DNA of 64,000 bases, from the NCBI RefSeq assembly GCF_000423345.1, contig NZ_AUHU01000007.1:1-64000 (forward strand), written 5' to 3'. Positions 26,389 to 34,251 of the stretch are shown here, piece after piece. The DNA comes from Marinimicrobium agarilyticum DSM 16975 (GTDB lineage Bacteria; Pseudomonadota; Gammaproteobacteria; Pseudomonadales; Cellvibrionaceae). The notes below the pieces were generated by a model that saw nothing but the letters and a program-made list of their open reading frames with translations, was not told the origin of the DNA and did no database searches. Position 1 is the stretch's first letter, and every line of letters begins with the position of its first letter. A program made the position numbers and the translations under genes.

Positions 26389-27075
26389 TCAGGAAGAGAC
26401 CTGCTTGCTATGCACCTGACGGTGCAGAATCGCGGAGAATTCCTCGGCAAACGTCTGGTAATAACTGAGCATGGATTCCGCCCGGGCGGAATAGCGGTTG
26501 TAGGCCAGTACGGCGGGAATCGCGGCGAACAGGCCCATGGCGGTCGCCACCAGTGCCTCGGCAATGCCCGGCGCCACCGTGGCCAGGGTAGCCTGTTGAA
26601 CGTTCGCCAGCCCACGGAAGGAATTCATAATGCCCCACACGGTACCGAACAGGCCGATATAGGGGCTGACCGACGCCACGCTCGCCAAAAACGGCAGGTG
26701 CAGCTCCAACTTTTCCTCTTCTCGCGTGAGCGCCACGCGCATCGCCCGCTGGCTGCCTTCCATCACGGCTTCGGAACTGGCGCCGCTTTGCTGGCGCAGC
26801 CGGGTGAACTCCTTGAAGCCCGCTCGAAAAATGCTCTCCGCGCCCTCGGCGGCCTTGCCATTGCCCTGGCGGTAGAGCTGATTGAGGTCAATGCCCGACC
26901 AGAACTGCCGCTCAAAGCCGTGAAACAAAGCCTTGGCCTTGCGCAGATACAGCCCCCGTTGAATGATCATGACCCAGGAGATCACAGAGGCGAGAAACAG
27001 GAGCAACATCACGAACTGAACCAAAAGGCTCGCTTCGGCGATCAGGCTCCATATGGACATGGTTTCTTGAGGCAT
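26389..27075 (-). CDS. tolQ: TolQ, motor subunit of the Tol-Pal system
   Basis: This ExbB/MotA-family protein has three membrane helices, the first at MSIWSLIAEASLLVQFVMLL and the pore helices at SVSPYIGLFGTVWGIMNSF and EALVATAMGLFAAIPAVLAYNR. ATG 27075 gives the family N-terminus (MPQETMSIW), 228 residues; the frame continues upstream into ybgC without homology. It follows ybgC by seven bases. Confidence 0.94.
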   Translation of the reverse strand: MPQETMSIWSLIAEASLLVQFVMLLLFLASVISWVMIIQRGLYLRKAKALFHGFERQFWSGIDLNQLYRQGNGKAAEGAESIFRAGFKEFTRLRQQSGASSEAVMEGSQRAMRVALTREEEKLELHLPFLASVASVSPYIGLFGTVWGIMNSFRGLANVQQATLATVAPGIAEALVATAMGLFAAIPAVLAYNRYSARAESMLSYYQTFAEEFSAILHRQVHSKQVSS

Positions 27076-27082
27076 AGGATCG

Positions 27083-27493
27083 TCAGCTCTCGATTGTGGA
27101 TGCGATTTTTTGTTGCATTGGCGCTGGGATAGCGCGCGGTTTGAAGCTCTGGCCATCGACGCAGGCGATGCGGATTAGACCGTCACAGAGCTTTTCGTTC
27201 CCTCGCCATACACTTTGATGAAATGTCACGTTAGTACGGGCCAGTTTGTCGATGCGCGCGGTGACCGTGAGTTTGTCGTCCAGCCGGGCGGAACGGTGGT
27301 ATTGAATTTCGGCTTTGTGCACCACCAACAGCAGGCCATCGTCCAGAATAGCCGGCTTATCATACCCTAACTGGCGCAAAAATTCGGTCCGGCACCGCTC
27401 CATGAATTTCAAATAGTTGACGTAGTACACAATTCCGCCAGCATCGGTGTCCTCGATGTACACCCGAACCGGAATGGAGAATTCACCAACCAT
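27083..27493 (-). CDS. ybgC: YbgC, hotdog-fold acyl-CoA thioesterase
   Basis: The product of 136 residues has the 4-hydroxybenzoyl-CoA thioesterase motif RVYIEDTDAGGIVYYVNYLKFMER with the catalytic Asp. It hydrolyses short acyl-CoA or acyl-ACP and is always linked to tol genes in this group of bacteria. ATG 27493 matches the conserved start; the frame's upstream extension overlaps ruvB and is rejected. Confidence 0.93.
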   Translation of the reverse strand: MVGEFSIPVRVYIEDTDAGGIVYYVNYLKFMERCRTEFLRQLGYDKPAILDDGLLLVVHKAEIQYHRSARLDDKLTVTARIDKLARTNVTFHQSVWRGNEKLCDGLIRIACVDGQSFKPRAIPAPMQQKIASTIES

Positions 27494-27497
27494 CGCT

Positions 27498-28520
27498 CTA
27501 AGAGTCCTCCCGCAGGCGCTTGGGCAGGTCCACACCAAAGTGCAGGTAGGCGTTGGCCGTCAGAATACGGCCTCGCGGAGTACGGGCCATAAAGCCCTGC
27601 TGAATCAGGTAGGGCTCAATCACGTCCTCGATCGTGCCGCGCTCCTCGCTGATGGCCGCCGCCAGGCTCTCAATGCCCACCGGCCCGCCATCAAAGTTGT
27701 CCAACAAAGCCAACAACAACCTGCGGTCCATATGATCGAACCCGCGCTCATCCACTTTGAGCATATTGAGCGCCTGGTCGGCCATATCGGAAGTAACGAC
27801 CCCATCGCCCTTCATCTCGGCATAGTCCCGTACCCGACGCAGCAGTCGGTTGGCCACGCGCGGTGTACCCCGCGCCCGCTTGGCCACTTCGACCGCCCCC
27901 GACTCCTCCAGGCGAACGCCAATCAGCTCGGCCGCCCGAAGCACGATTCGGGTCAGATCCGCCACAGAGTAAAATTCCAGACGCTGCACGATGCCGAAGC
28001 GATCGCGTAGCGGAGAGGTCAACAGGCCCGCGCGAGTGGTCGCGCCCACCAGGGTGAAGGGCGGCAGATCGAGCTTGATGGACCGGGCGGCGGGGCCTTC
28101 GCCGATCATGATATCGAGCTGAAAGTCCTCCATGGCCGGATAGAGAATTTCCTCTACTACAGGGCTCAGACGGTGGATTTCATCGATAAACAACACATCG
28201 CCGGGCTCCAGGTTGGTCATGAGCGCCGCGAGGTCACCGGCCTTTTCCAGGACGGGGCCGGAGGTGCTCTTGAGCGCTACACCCATCTCAGTGGCGATAA
28301 TATTGGCCAGGGTGGTTTTGCCCAGCCCGGGCGGGCCGAACACGAGGGTATGATCCAGCGCCTCGCCCCGCTTCTGGGCAGCGCCGATAAAAATTTCCAT
28401 CTGCTCGCGCACGGCGGGCTGGCCGATGTAATCCGCCAGCGCCTTGGGGCGCACCGCGCGGTCAATCACATCTTCGCGCTCGCGGGGGGCCGGATCGATC
28501 AGGCGATCTGTCTCAATCAT
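27498..28520 (-). CDS. ruvB: RuvB, Holliday-junction branch-migration helicase
   Basis: The 340-residue AAA+ motor shows Walker A ([12 protein letters not shown]), Walker B ([10 protein letters not shown]), sensor 1 ([11 protein letters not shown]) and the C-terminal winged helix ([19 protein letters not shown]). It drives branch migration with RuvA. It lies downstream of ruvA, separated by a 153 bp spacer that contains a 24 bp tandem repeat. Confidence 0.97.
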   Translation of the reverse strand: MIETDRLIDPAPREREDVIDRAVRPKALADYIGQPAVREQMEIFIGAAQKRGEALDHTLVFGPPGLGKTTLANIIATEMGVALKSTSGPVLEKAGDLAALMTNLEPGDVLFIDEIHRLSPVVEEILYPAMEDFQLDIMIGEGPAARSIKLDLPPFTLVGATTRAGLLTSPLRDRFGIVQRLEFYSVADLTRIVLRAAELIGVRLEESGAVEVAKRARGTPRVANRLLRRVRDYAEMKGDGVVTSDMADQALNMLKVDERGFDHMDRRLLLALLDNFDGGPVGIESLAAAISEERGTIEDVIEPYLIQQGFMARTPRGRILTANAYLHFGVDLPKRLREDS

Positions 28521-28584
28521 GGGGCGTTACTCAGTAGGTCGCAAACCGGGGCACAGTCTACCAGACTTGAGTCTCTATCAGCCT

Positions 28585-28701
28585 TGGCTGAGGGCTTTCA
28601 GTCACACTTGGCTGAGGGCTCTCTATAAGATCTGGCTGAGGGCTCTCTACCAGACCTGGCTGAGGGCTCCAAATCAGACCTGGCTGAGGGCTCTCAAGGC
28701 C
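28585..28701. repeat. five tandem 24 bp repeats derived from the ruvA 3' end
   Basis: The core TGGCTGAGGGCT occurs at 28585, 28609, 28633, 28657 and 28681, exactly 24 bp apart. On the minus strand the unit reads AGCCCTCAGCCAG plus a variable tail. The 28681 copy is the end of ruvA itself (codons for RALSQV and stop), so the other four are duplications of the gene's 3' end into the ruvA-ruvB spacer. They have begun to diverge. Confidence 0.9.
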
Positions 28702-29291
28702 AAGCGGATAAGTTCCTGGCTACCGGCAGCCGGCGTCTGGCGCGCGGCGGCGGAGATCATGCGGGCCGCTTCGGTGGGTTTGTAGCCCAGTGCGATGAGG
28801 GCGCTTTCGGCTTCCTCCTGGTGGTCTTCGCGCCCGGGAGCGGGTTCCGGCAGCAGGTCGCCGGCGAGGTCTTCCCGGGGCGTTTCCCAGCCTTTGAGCC
28901 GGTCACGCAGTTCGATGACGAGCCGTTCGGCGGTTTTTTTGCCGACTCCGGGGACTTTGGTGAGGGCGTTGACTTTGTCTTCGCGCACGCACCGGGCGAC
29001 GTCGTCGGCTTCCATTCCAGAGAGGATGGCGATGGCCATTTTGGGGCCGACGCCGCTGACTTTGATGAGGGTGCGAAACAATCTGCGGTCGCGTTCTTGG
29101 GCGAAGCCGAACAGTTGGTGTGCGGTTTCGCTGACGGCAAGGTGGGTGTGGAGGGTGACTTCGTCGCCGCGCTCGGGGAGCCGGTAGAAGGTGGTCATGG
29201 GGGCCTGGACTTCGTACCCGACGCCACCGACGTCGATGAGCAGGTATGGCGGTTGTTTTTCCAGCAGTGTGCCTCTGAGCCGTCCGATCAT
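28674..29291 (-). CDS. ruvA: RuvA, Holliday-junction recognition protein
   Basis: The 205-residue protein has the N-terminal OB fold (MIGRLRGTLLEKQPPYLLIDVGGVGYEV), two helix-hairpin-helix motifs (ISGVGPKMA-like KVSGVGPKMAIAIL and TKVPGVGKKTAERLV) and a flexible C-terminal domain III. It holds the junction for RuvB. The 3' end of the gene is the source of a 24 bp tandem repeat. Confidence 0.96.
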   Translation of the reverse strand: MIGRLRGTLLEKQPPYLLIDVGGVGYEVQAPMTTFYRLPERGDEVTLHTHLAVSETAHQLFGFAQERDRRLFRTLIKVSGVGPKMAIAILSGMEADDVARCVREDKVNALTKVPGVGKKTAERLVIELRDRLKGWETPREDLAGDLLPEPAPGREDHQEEAESALIALGYKPTEAARMISAAARQTPAAGSQELIRLALRALSQV

Positions 29292-29419
29292 AGTATCCGT
29301 AACCCCGGGTTTTTGTATGTTTGCGTCGATCGACGCCTGCTACTGTGTGTCGAGTCCGGCCCGCTGCCGGGCATAGCCTTTGGGGACCGCGATCATTCTA
29401 TTTTGGGAGGCTCCATCAA

Positions 29420-29543
29420 GTCCGGCCCGCTACGGGGTACACCCTTCGTGAACCCGCCGTGAACCCATCCATGGGGGCTTCTCATCGGCATCCATGCCTC
29501 AGAGAGTTCACGAAGGGTGTACCCCGCATCGGTCCTCAGTGCC
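29420..29543 (-). repeat. variable-stem hairpin element, copy 1
   Basis: Arms 29433-29453 and 29506-29526 are a perfect 21 bp inverted repeat. The 52 nt core (29454-29505) folds, on the minus strand, into two 4 bp hairpins with UGGA loops (GGCA-UGGA-UGCC and CCCA-UGGA-UGGG). Outer flanks are GTCCGG on one side and CCTCAGTGCC on the other. It faces copy 2. Confidence 0.9.
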
Positions 29544-29625
29544 ACCAATTTGTCTTCGGCGCCACCACCTGACTTACCCAAGCGTCTGGGAAGGAACCTG
29601 CCATTCACTTTCTACAACGCTCGGA

Positions 29626-29736
29626 GGTCAGGTGTGGGGTAGAGGTTCCCCAGACCGTGGAGCGGGGGACCCGCGATTCGAGCCCCCAGGGATGGGTTTA
29701 CGGCGTGTCTGGGGAACCTCTACCCCACACATGACC
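29626..29736 (+). repeat. variable-stem hairpin element, copy 2
   Basis: Arms 29626-29655 and 29707-29736 pair over 30 bases with one mismatch. The 51 nt core (29656-29706) has a GCGGG-GGA-CCCGC hairpin and a CCCA-GGGA-UGGG hairpin on the plus strand. The stem sequence is unrelated to copy 1. Confidence 0.88.
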
Positions 29737-29777
29737 GGCCCATCAGCAACCACCAAAGGAACTGTAGAGCGATTTTC

Positions 29778-30302
29778 CTAGACCACCCTGCCCCGCCGAA
29801 AGCTTCGTTTGCCGGCCAGCGCGATTAATTGATCTTGGGTATTCGCATGACAGAGCGCCACCGCCAGGGCATCCGCCGCGTCCTCTTGGGGAGTGCCCGC
29901 CAGACGCAGCAACGCCTTGACCATATGTTGGACCTGAGTCTTGTCCGCCGCGCCAGTGCCCACCACCGACTGCTTGACCTTGCGGGCCTCGTACTCGTAA
30001 ACCGGTAAGTCCTGCACCACGGCGGCAGTGATAGCCGCGCCGCGGGCCTGGCCCAGTTTCAGGGCCGAGCTGGCATTTTTGGCCATGAACACCTGCTCAA
30101 TGGCCACTACATCCGGACTCTGCTGCTGCACAATCTGGGTGATGGCGTCGAATATTACTTTGAGCCGGGACGGCAGGTCGCCGTCCGGGATTCGGATGAC
30201 GCCGCTGGTGACGTAGGCCACTTTGCCGCCCAGGCGTTCGATCACCCCGAAGCCGGTTTTGCGCGAGCCGGGGTCGATCCCCAGTATGCGGGTCATGGCC
30301 AC
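29778..30302 (-). CDS. ruvC: RuvC, Holliday-junction resolvase
   Basis: The 174-residue endonuclease has the first catalytic Asp in [13 protein letters not shown], Glu in [12 protein letters not shown], and the C-terminal acidic residues in [16 protein letters not shown]. It cuts junctions positioned by RuvAB. The ATG five... codon region allows a start at 30302 (MAMTRILG) or MTRILG at 30296. It follows yebC by 19 bases. Confidence 0.96.
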   Translation of the reverse strand: MAMTRILGIDPGSRKTGFGVIERLGGKVAYVTSGVIRIPDGDLPSRLKVIFDAITQIVQQQSPDVVAIEQVFMAKNASSALKLGQARGAAITAAVVQDLPVYEYEARKVKQSVVGTGAADKTQVQHMVKALLRLAGTPQEDAADALAVALCHANTQDQLIALAGKRSFRRGRVV

Positions 30303-30321
30303 CTCTGGGGGCGTCGGCCCC

Positions 30322-31065
30322 CTATGCGTTCAACTCTTCCATCACCGCGTCGGGGATGTCGCCGTTGGTGTAGACGTTCTGCACGTCGTCCAGGTCTTCG
30401 AGCATGTCGACCAGGGCCAGCAGTTTTTCGGCGCCGTCCTTGTCGAGTTCGATGGTGGTGGACGGCAGCATGATGATTTCGCTGTTGATGGGCTCGAAGC
30501 CGGCTTCAATGAGCGCTTCTTTGACGGCGAAGTATTCTTCAAAGGGTGTGCGCACGTCGAGGGTGCCATCGTTGTTGGTGACGATGTCTTCCGCGCCGGC
30601 TTCCAGGGCGGTTTCCATGATGTCTTCTTCGGTGATGCCTTCGAAGCTGATCTGCCCCATACGGGTGAAGAGGTAAGCTACGGAGCCGTCGGTACCGAGG
30701 TTGCCGCCGCGTTTGCTGAAGGCGTGGCGCACTTCGGAGACGGTGCGGTTTTTGTTGTCGGTCATGCACTCTACGAGCACGGCGACGCCGTTGTTGCCGT
30801 AGCCTTCGTAGGTGACGTCTTCGTAGTTGTCGCCTTCACCAGCCCCGGCACCGCGCGCGATGGCTTTGTCGATGGTGTCTTTTTTCATGTTGGCGCCGAG
30901 CGCTTTGTCCATTGCGGTGCGCAGGCGGGGGTTGTCTTCAGGCGCGGCTCCGCCTTTGGCGGCGACGGTGAGTTCGCGAATGATTTTGGTGAAGACTTTA
31001 CCGCGTTTGGCGTCTTGGGCGGCCTTGCGGTGTTTGATGTTTGCCCATTTACTGTGGCCAGCCAT
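30322..31065 (-). CDS. yebC: YebC/TACO1-family translation/transcription factor
   Basis: The 247-residue protein begins with [22 protein letters not shown]-type sequence (first 20 residues fit the family exactly) and has the acidic central domain. YebC proteins have been linked to translation of proline-rich stretches and to transcription control. Its position between aspS and ruvC is conserved in gammaproteobacteria. Confidence 0.95.
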   Translation of the reverse strand: MAGHSKWANIKHRKAAQDAKRGKVFTKIIRELTVAAKGGAAPEDNPRLRTAMDKALGANMKKDTIDKAIARGAGAGEGDNYEDVTYEGYGNNGVAVLVECMTDNKNRTVSEVRHAFSKRGGNLGTDGSVAYLFTRMGQISFEGITEEDIMETALEAGAEDIVTNNDGTLDVRTPFEEYFAVKEALIEAGFEPINSEIIMLPSTTIELDKDGAEKLLALVDMLEDLDDVQNVYTNGDIPDAVMEELNA

Positions 31066-31123
31066 CGAGGGCCTCCGTCTTGTTCTGGTTTGATCGAGTT
31101 TGTTTACAGCGAGAGTCTAGCCC

Positions 31124-31240
31124 GGCCGGCACAGGGGAGAATGGGTCTTCAAGACACGCAGCAAGTACATCCCTGTATGCTCGAGAGCGCGCATCCCTGC
31201 GACTCACGGTCTTGAAGACCCATTCTCCCCTGCACCGGCC
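31124..31240 (-). repeat. variable-stem hairpin element, copy 3
   Basis: Arms 31124-31155 and 31209-31240 pair over 32 bases. The two differences (31130-31131) give tandem G-U wobbles on minus-strand RNA but C-A mismatches on plus-strand RNA. The 53 nt core holds CGCA-GGGA-UGCG and UACA-GGGA-UGUA on the minus strand. The latter lies in AUACAGGGAUGU, an exact match to the CsrA SELEX consensus RUACARGGAUGU. Confidence 0.92.
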
Positions 31241-31351
31241 TCCGCACGTTGTCACAACCAACCTGTCTAATTTTTCGTCCGGTCAGTCGTAGAGTGAGCT
31301 GATCTTCTTAGCGCGCACACCCCAACACTATACAAAGTGCCTGAGTGAGCG

Positions 31352-31458
31352 CCAGGAGGGGGTACATGCTTCCGGGACCGTGAGCCGCAGGGATGCGCGC
31401 TCTCGAGCTTACAGGGACGTATTTACAGCGTGTCCCGGAAGCATGTACCCCCTCCTGG
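31352..31458 (+). repeat. variable-stem hairpin element, copy 4
   Basis: Arms 31352-31378 and 31432-31458 form a perfect 27 bp stem. The 53 nt core (31379-31431) is close to the reverse complement of copy 3: CGCA-GGGA-UGCG, then ACAGGGACGU, which fits ACANGGANGU. It is inverted relative to copy 3 and has a different stem. Confidence 0.92.
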
Positions 31459-31483
31459 TGCGTCGGCTTAATGCCTGACCTGC

Positions 31484-33277
31484 TTAGTCCGCTTTTGCTT
31501 CAGCGGCCGGCTTTTCTTTCTTGCGCAGGCGGATGTTCAGTTCTTTCAGTTGAATCTCGTCCACCGCGCCCGGGGCGTCGGTCATGACACAGGCGGCGCT
31601 CTGGGTTTTCGGGAAAGCGATCACATCCCGGATTGAGCTGGCGCCAACCATCAACATCACCAGACGGTCGAGACCGAACGCCAGGCCGCCGTGGGGTGGA
31701 GCGCCGTACTTCAGGGCGTCGAGCAGGAAGCCGAATTTCTCGCGCTGCTCTTCTTCGCCAATACCCAAGGCACGGAAAACGGCCTGCTGCATGTTCTGGT
31801 TGTGGATACGAATCGAACCGCCACCCAATTCGGTGCCGTTGAGCACCATGTCGTAGGCGCGGGACAGCGCTTCCGCCGGGTTCTTTGCGAGCTCTTCCGG
31901 GCTGCAGGACGGCGCAGTGAACGGGTGGTGCAGGCTGTTCAGGGAGCCATCGTCTTCCTCTTCGAACATCGGGAAGTCGACAACCCACAGGGGCGCCCAC
32001 TCACGGGTGTAGAGATCGAGGTCTTCGCCCAGCTTGCAGCGCAACGCGCCCAGGGCTTCGCTGACCACGGTGGCTTTGTCGGCGCCGAAGAAGATCAGGT
32101 CGCCGTTTTCCGCTTCCACCCGCTCCAGAATGCCTTTACGGGCCTCGGTGGGCAGGAATTTGACGATGGGCGACTGGAGGCCTTCTTCCAGGTCGTTTTT
32201 GTCATTGACCTTGATGTAGGCCAGGCCCTTGGCACCGTAGATGCTGACGAATTTGGTGTAGTCATCAATCTGCTTGCGGGTGAGCTTTTCGTTGCCGCCG
32301 GGGACTTTCAGGGCGGTGACGCGGCCTTTGGGGTCTTTGGCCGGGCCGGAGAAGACTTTGAAGTCCACCTCGCCCATCAGATCTTTCACGTCGACCAGCT
32401 CCAGCGGGATGCGCAGGTCCGGTTTGTCGGAACCGTATTTCTGCATGGCTTCGGCGTAGGTCATGCGCGGGAAGTCACCCAGGTCGACGTCTTTCAACTG
32501 GGTAAACAGCTGGCGCACCATGCCTTCGGTGACGGACATGATGCCTTCTTCGTCCATGAAGGAGGTTTCGATATCGATCTGGGTGAATTCCGGCTGGCGG
32601 TCGGCCCGCAGGTCTTCATCCCGGAAGCACTTGGCGATCTGGTAGTAGCGATCGAAGCCGGAGACCATCAGCAGCTGCTTGAACAGCTGGGGCGACTGGG
32701 GCAGCGCGAAAAATTTGCTCTCGTGGGTGCGCGAGGGCACCAGGTAGTCCCGGGCGCCTTCGGGGGTTGCGCGGGTCAAAATCGGGGTTTCAATGTCCAG
32801 AAAGCCCTGTTCGTCCAGATAATTGCGCACCACGTTGGTCAGCTTGGAGCGAAACCGCAGGCTTTTCTGCATTTCCGCCCGACGCAGGTCCAGGTAGCGG
32901 AATTTCAGCCGCACGTCCTCACCCACGGAGGAATGGGAGTCCAGGGGGAAGGGCGTGGTCTCCGCCTCGTTCAGGATGCTCAGCGCGGTGCCGTAGATCT
33001 CTACCTCACCGGTGGCCATATTCGGGTTCACCGTGGCGGCGTCGCGAGCGCGCACTTTGCCGGTGACCTGCAGCACGTATTCGCCCCGGACACGGTCGGC
33101 CAGATTGAAGTGTTCGCCGGTATCCGGGTCGAATACCACCTGAACAATACCCTCGCGGTCTCGCAAGTCGATAAAAATCACACCACCGTGATCCCGGCGG
33201 CGGTCGACCCACCCACAAAGGGTAACTTCCCGATCAATGTCTTTGGCTGTCAGTGTGCCACAGTAATCACTGCGCAT
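31484..33277 (-). CDS. aspS: AspS, aspartyl-tRNA synthetase
   Basis: The 597-residue bacterial-type class II synthetase has the N-terminal OB-fold anticodon-binding domain ([23 protein letters not shown]), motif 2 ([18 protein letters not shown]), a GAD insertion domain and motif 3 ([14 protein letters not shown]). It charges tRNA-Asp. A bacterial AspS of this kind may be discriminating or not for Asn; this is not resolved here. fmdB lies just upstream. Confidence 0.97.
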   Translation of the reverse strand: MRSDYCGTLTAKDIDREVTLCGWVDRRRDHGGVIFIDLRDREGIVQVVFDPDTGEHFNLADRVRGEYVLQVTGKVRARDAATVNPNMATGEVEIYGTALSILNEAETTPFPLDSHSSVGEDVRLKFRYLDLRRAEMQKSLRFRSKLTNVVRNYLDEQGFLDIETPILTRATPEGARDYLVPSRTHESKFFALPQSPQLFKQLLMVSGFDRYYQIAKCFRDEDLRADRQPEFTQIDIETSFMDEEGIMSVTEGMVRQLFTQLKDVDLGDFPRMTYAEAMQKYGSDKPDLRIPLELVDVKDLMGEVDFKVFSGPAKDPKGRVTALKVPGGNEKLTRKQIDDYTKFVSIYGAKGLAYIKVNDKNDLEEGLQSPIVKFLPTEARKGILERVEAENGDLIFFGADKATVVSEALGALRCKLGEDLDLYTREWAPLWVVDFPMFEEEDDGSLNSLHHPFTAPSCSPEELAKNPAEALSRAYDMVLNGTELGGGSIRIHNQNMQQAVFRALGIGEEEQREKFGFLLDALKYGAPPHGGLAFGLDRLVMLMVGASSIRDVIAFPKTQSAACVMTDAPGAVDEIQLKELNIRLRKKEKPAAEAKAD

Positions 33278-33320
33278 AGTGCTTTCCCGTTATCGTTGCG
33301 ATCTCAATGACCGGCCGGCA

Positions 33321-33608
33321 TCAGCCGGCCGCGGTGCTGGAGGGTGACGGTGTGGTGGCTTTACTCTCGCCACCGCTTGAGGCTTTTTTATCGCTCGCCT
33401 TATCACCCGCGAGGTTTTTCTGATTGGACTTTTTGAAGTCCGTCTCATACCAACCGCTCCCTTTCAGACGGAAGCCGGCGGCCGAGATTTTCTTTTTCAG
33501 GCTGGCCTGGCCACAGGCCGGACAGTCTACCAGGGGCTCGTCGCTGAGCTTTTGCAGCGCTTCCATTTTGTGCGCACAGGCTTGGCACTGATATTCATAG
33601 ATGGGCAT
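33321..33608 (-). CDS. FmdB-family zinc-ribbon protein
   Basis: The 95-residue protein starts MPIYEYQCQACAH and has two CxxC pairs (YQCQAC and DCPACG) in the N-terminal 45 residues, a putative zinc ribbon, then a Lys/Ser/Thr-rich tail. The function of the family is unsettled. ATG 33608 gives the conserved start. It precedes aspS, a common gene order. Confidence 0.88.
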   Translation of the reverse strand: MPIYEYQCQACAHKMEALQKLSDEPLVDCPACGQASLKKKISAAGFRLKGSGWYETDFKKSNQKNLAGDKASDKKASSGGESKATTPSPSSTAAG

Positions 33609-33801
33609 TGTGGTGTTCCTCAATTAAACGCTCGTCTGAGCGATCAACGTCTTCGGTGACGCGGGCAATGCCGCACAGGGCCAAAAAACGCGCGATTATA
33701 ACCCAATGGGGCGCCAGCGAGAACCGGGTCTGCCGTTTTCCGCTGGGAAGCGGAGGCTTTCCCTATTTAGGGGCACGCTGGCGAATTTAAAGGGGCGGGC
33801 C

Positions 33802-34113
33802 TCAAAGATCGATACCCAGGGTGTTGCCTTCATAGACGACGGGAACAAAGCTCAGGGGGCCGACGCAACCGTCAGGCGCATTAACGGCCTGCCCCGAAAG
33901 CAGGTCGAACTCGATACCGTGAACCGGACAGCGAAGCTGGCCCCCAGTCACACTGGCCTTGTGCAGCGGCGCGTCCATATGGGGGCAACGATTGGTCAGC
34001 AGGTAGGTGCGCCCCTCCTCCTGAAGTAGCAGCAGCTCGCGCCCGGCGACCCGGAATACTCGGCGGTAACCGTCATGGAGCTGATGCAGGGTTTCCAGCG
34101 CCTGATAGGCCAT
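33802..34113 (-). CDS. Rieske-type [2Fe-2S] ferredoxin-like protein
   Basis: The 103-residue protein has the Rieske ligand motifs TNRCPHMDAPLH (Cys-x-His) and LRCPVHGIEFD (Cys-x2-His) and no signal peptide. It resembles stand-alone Rieske ferredoxins such as the NirD/BphF type that feed electrons to oxygenases or nitrite reductase. No partner is adjacent, so its redox partner is unknown. A GAGAAC-type site lies before the ATG. Confidence 0.86.
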   Translation of the reverse strand: MAYQALETLHQLHDGYRRVFRVAGRELLLLQEEGRTYLLTNRCPHMDAPLHKASVTGGQLRCPVHGIEFDLLSGQAVNAPDGCVGPLSFVPVVYEGNTLGIDL

Positions 34114-34251
34114 GGTTGTTCTCCTGAAGCGATTCCGGCTCCCAAAAACGCCGCCGCAACGCTAGCGTAGGTAGTTTTGAAACAGGCTGCTAGACTAGCA
34201 CACTGACACTCACCTGAGGGCCCGTTCAACGCTGTTCGCTGGCCCCAAACA

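Larger units (their letters stand above)
29292..29777. other. ruvC-ruvA spacer carrying two hairpin elements
   Basis: This 486 bp spacer separates two genes that are usually adjacent. It contains hairpin elements 1 and 2 (described separately) and a solo copy of the element's outer end: AGTCCGGCCCGCT at 29353-29365 repeats the same 13 bases at 29419-29431. No coding sequence is supported. Confidence 0.75.
31066..31483. other. aspS-yebC spacer carrying two hairpin elements
   Basis: This 418 bp spacer contains elements 3 and 4. The 111 bp between their arms is AT-richer and may hold a promoter for yebC, but no clear -35/-10 pair is assigned. Confidence 0.7.

Noticed and set aside
28444-28785. 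plus-strand frame with repeated WLRALYQT units
   Set aside because: It is a by-product of the 24 bp tandem repeat lying antisense to the ruvA end; there is no ribosome site or conserved domain.
29656-29706. tRNA T-arm-like GCGATTCGAGCCC in element copies 2 and 7
   Set aside because: There is no acceptor stem, anticodon arm or CCA-compatible end around it, and the same bases belong to the element core.
30223-31215. long plus-strand open frame opposite yebC
   Set aside because: It mirrors yebC codon structure in a GC-rich genome; the minus strand encodes a clear YebC.
31691-33310. 539-codon plus-strand frame opposite aspS
   Set aside because: It is antisense to the unmistakable AspS coding sequence and has no recognisable domain.
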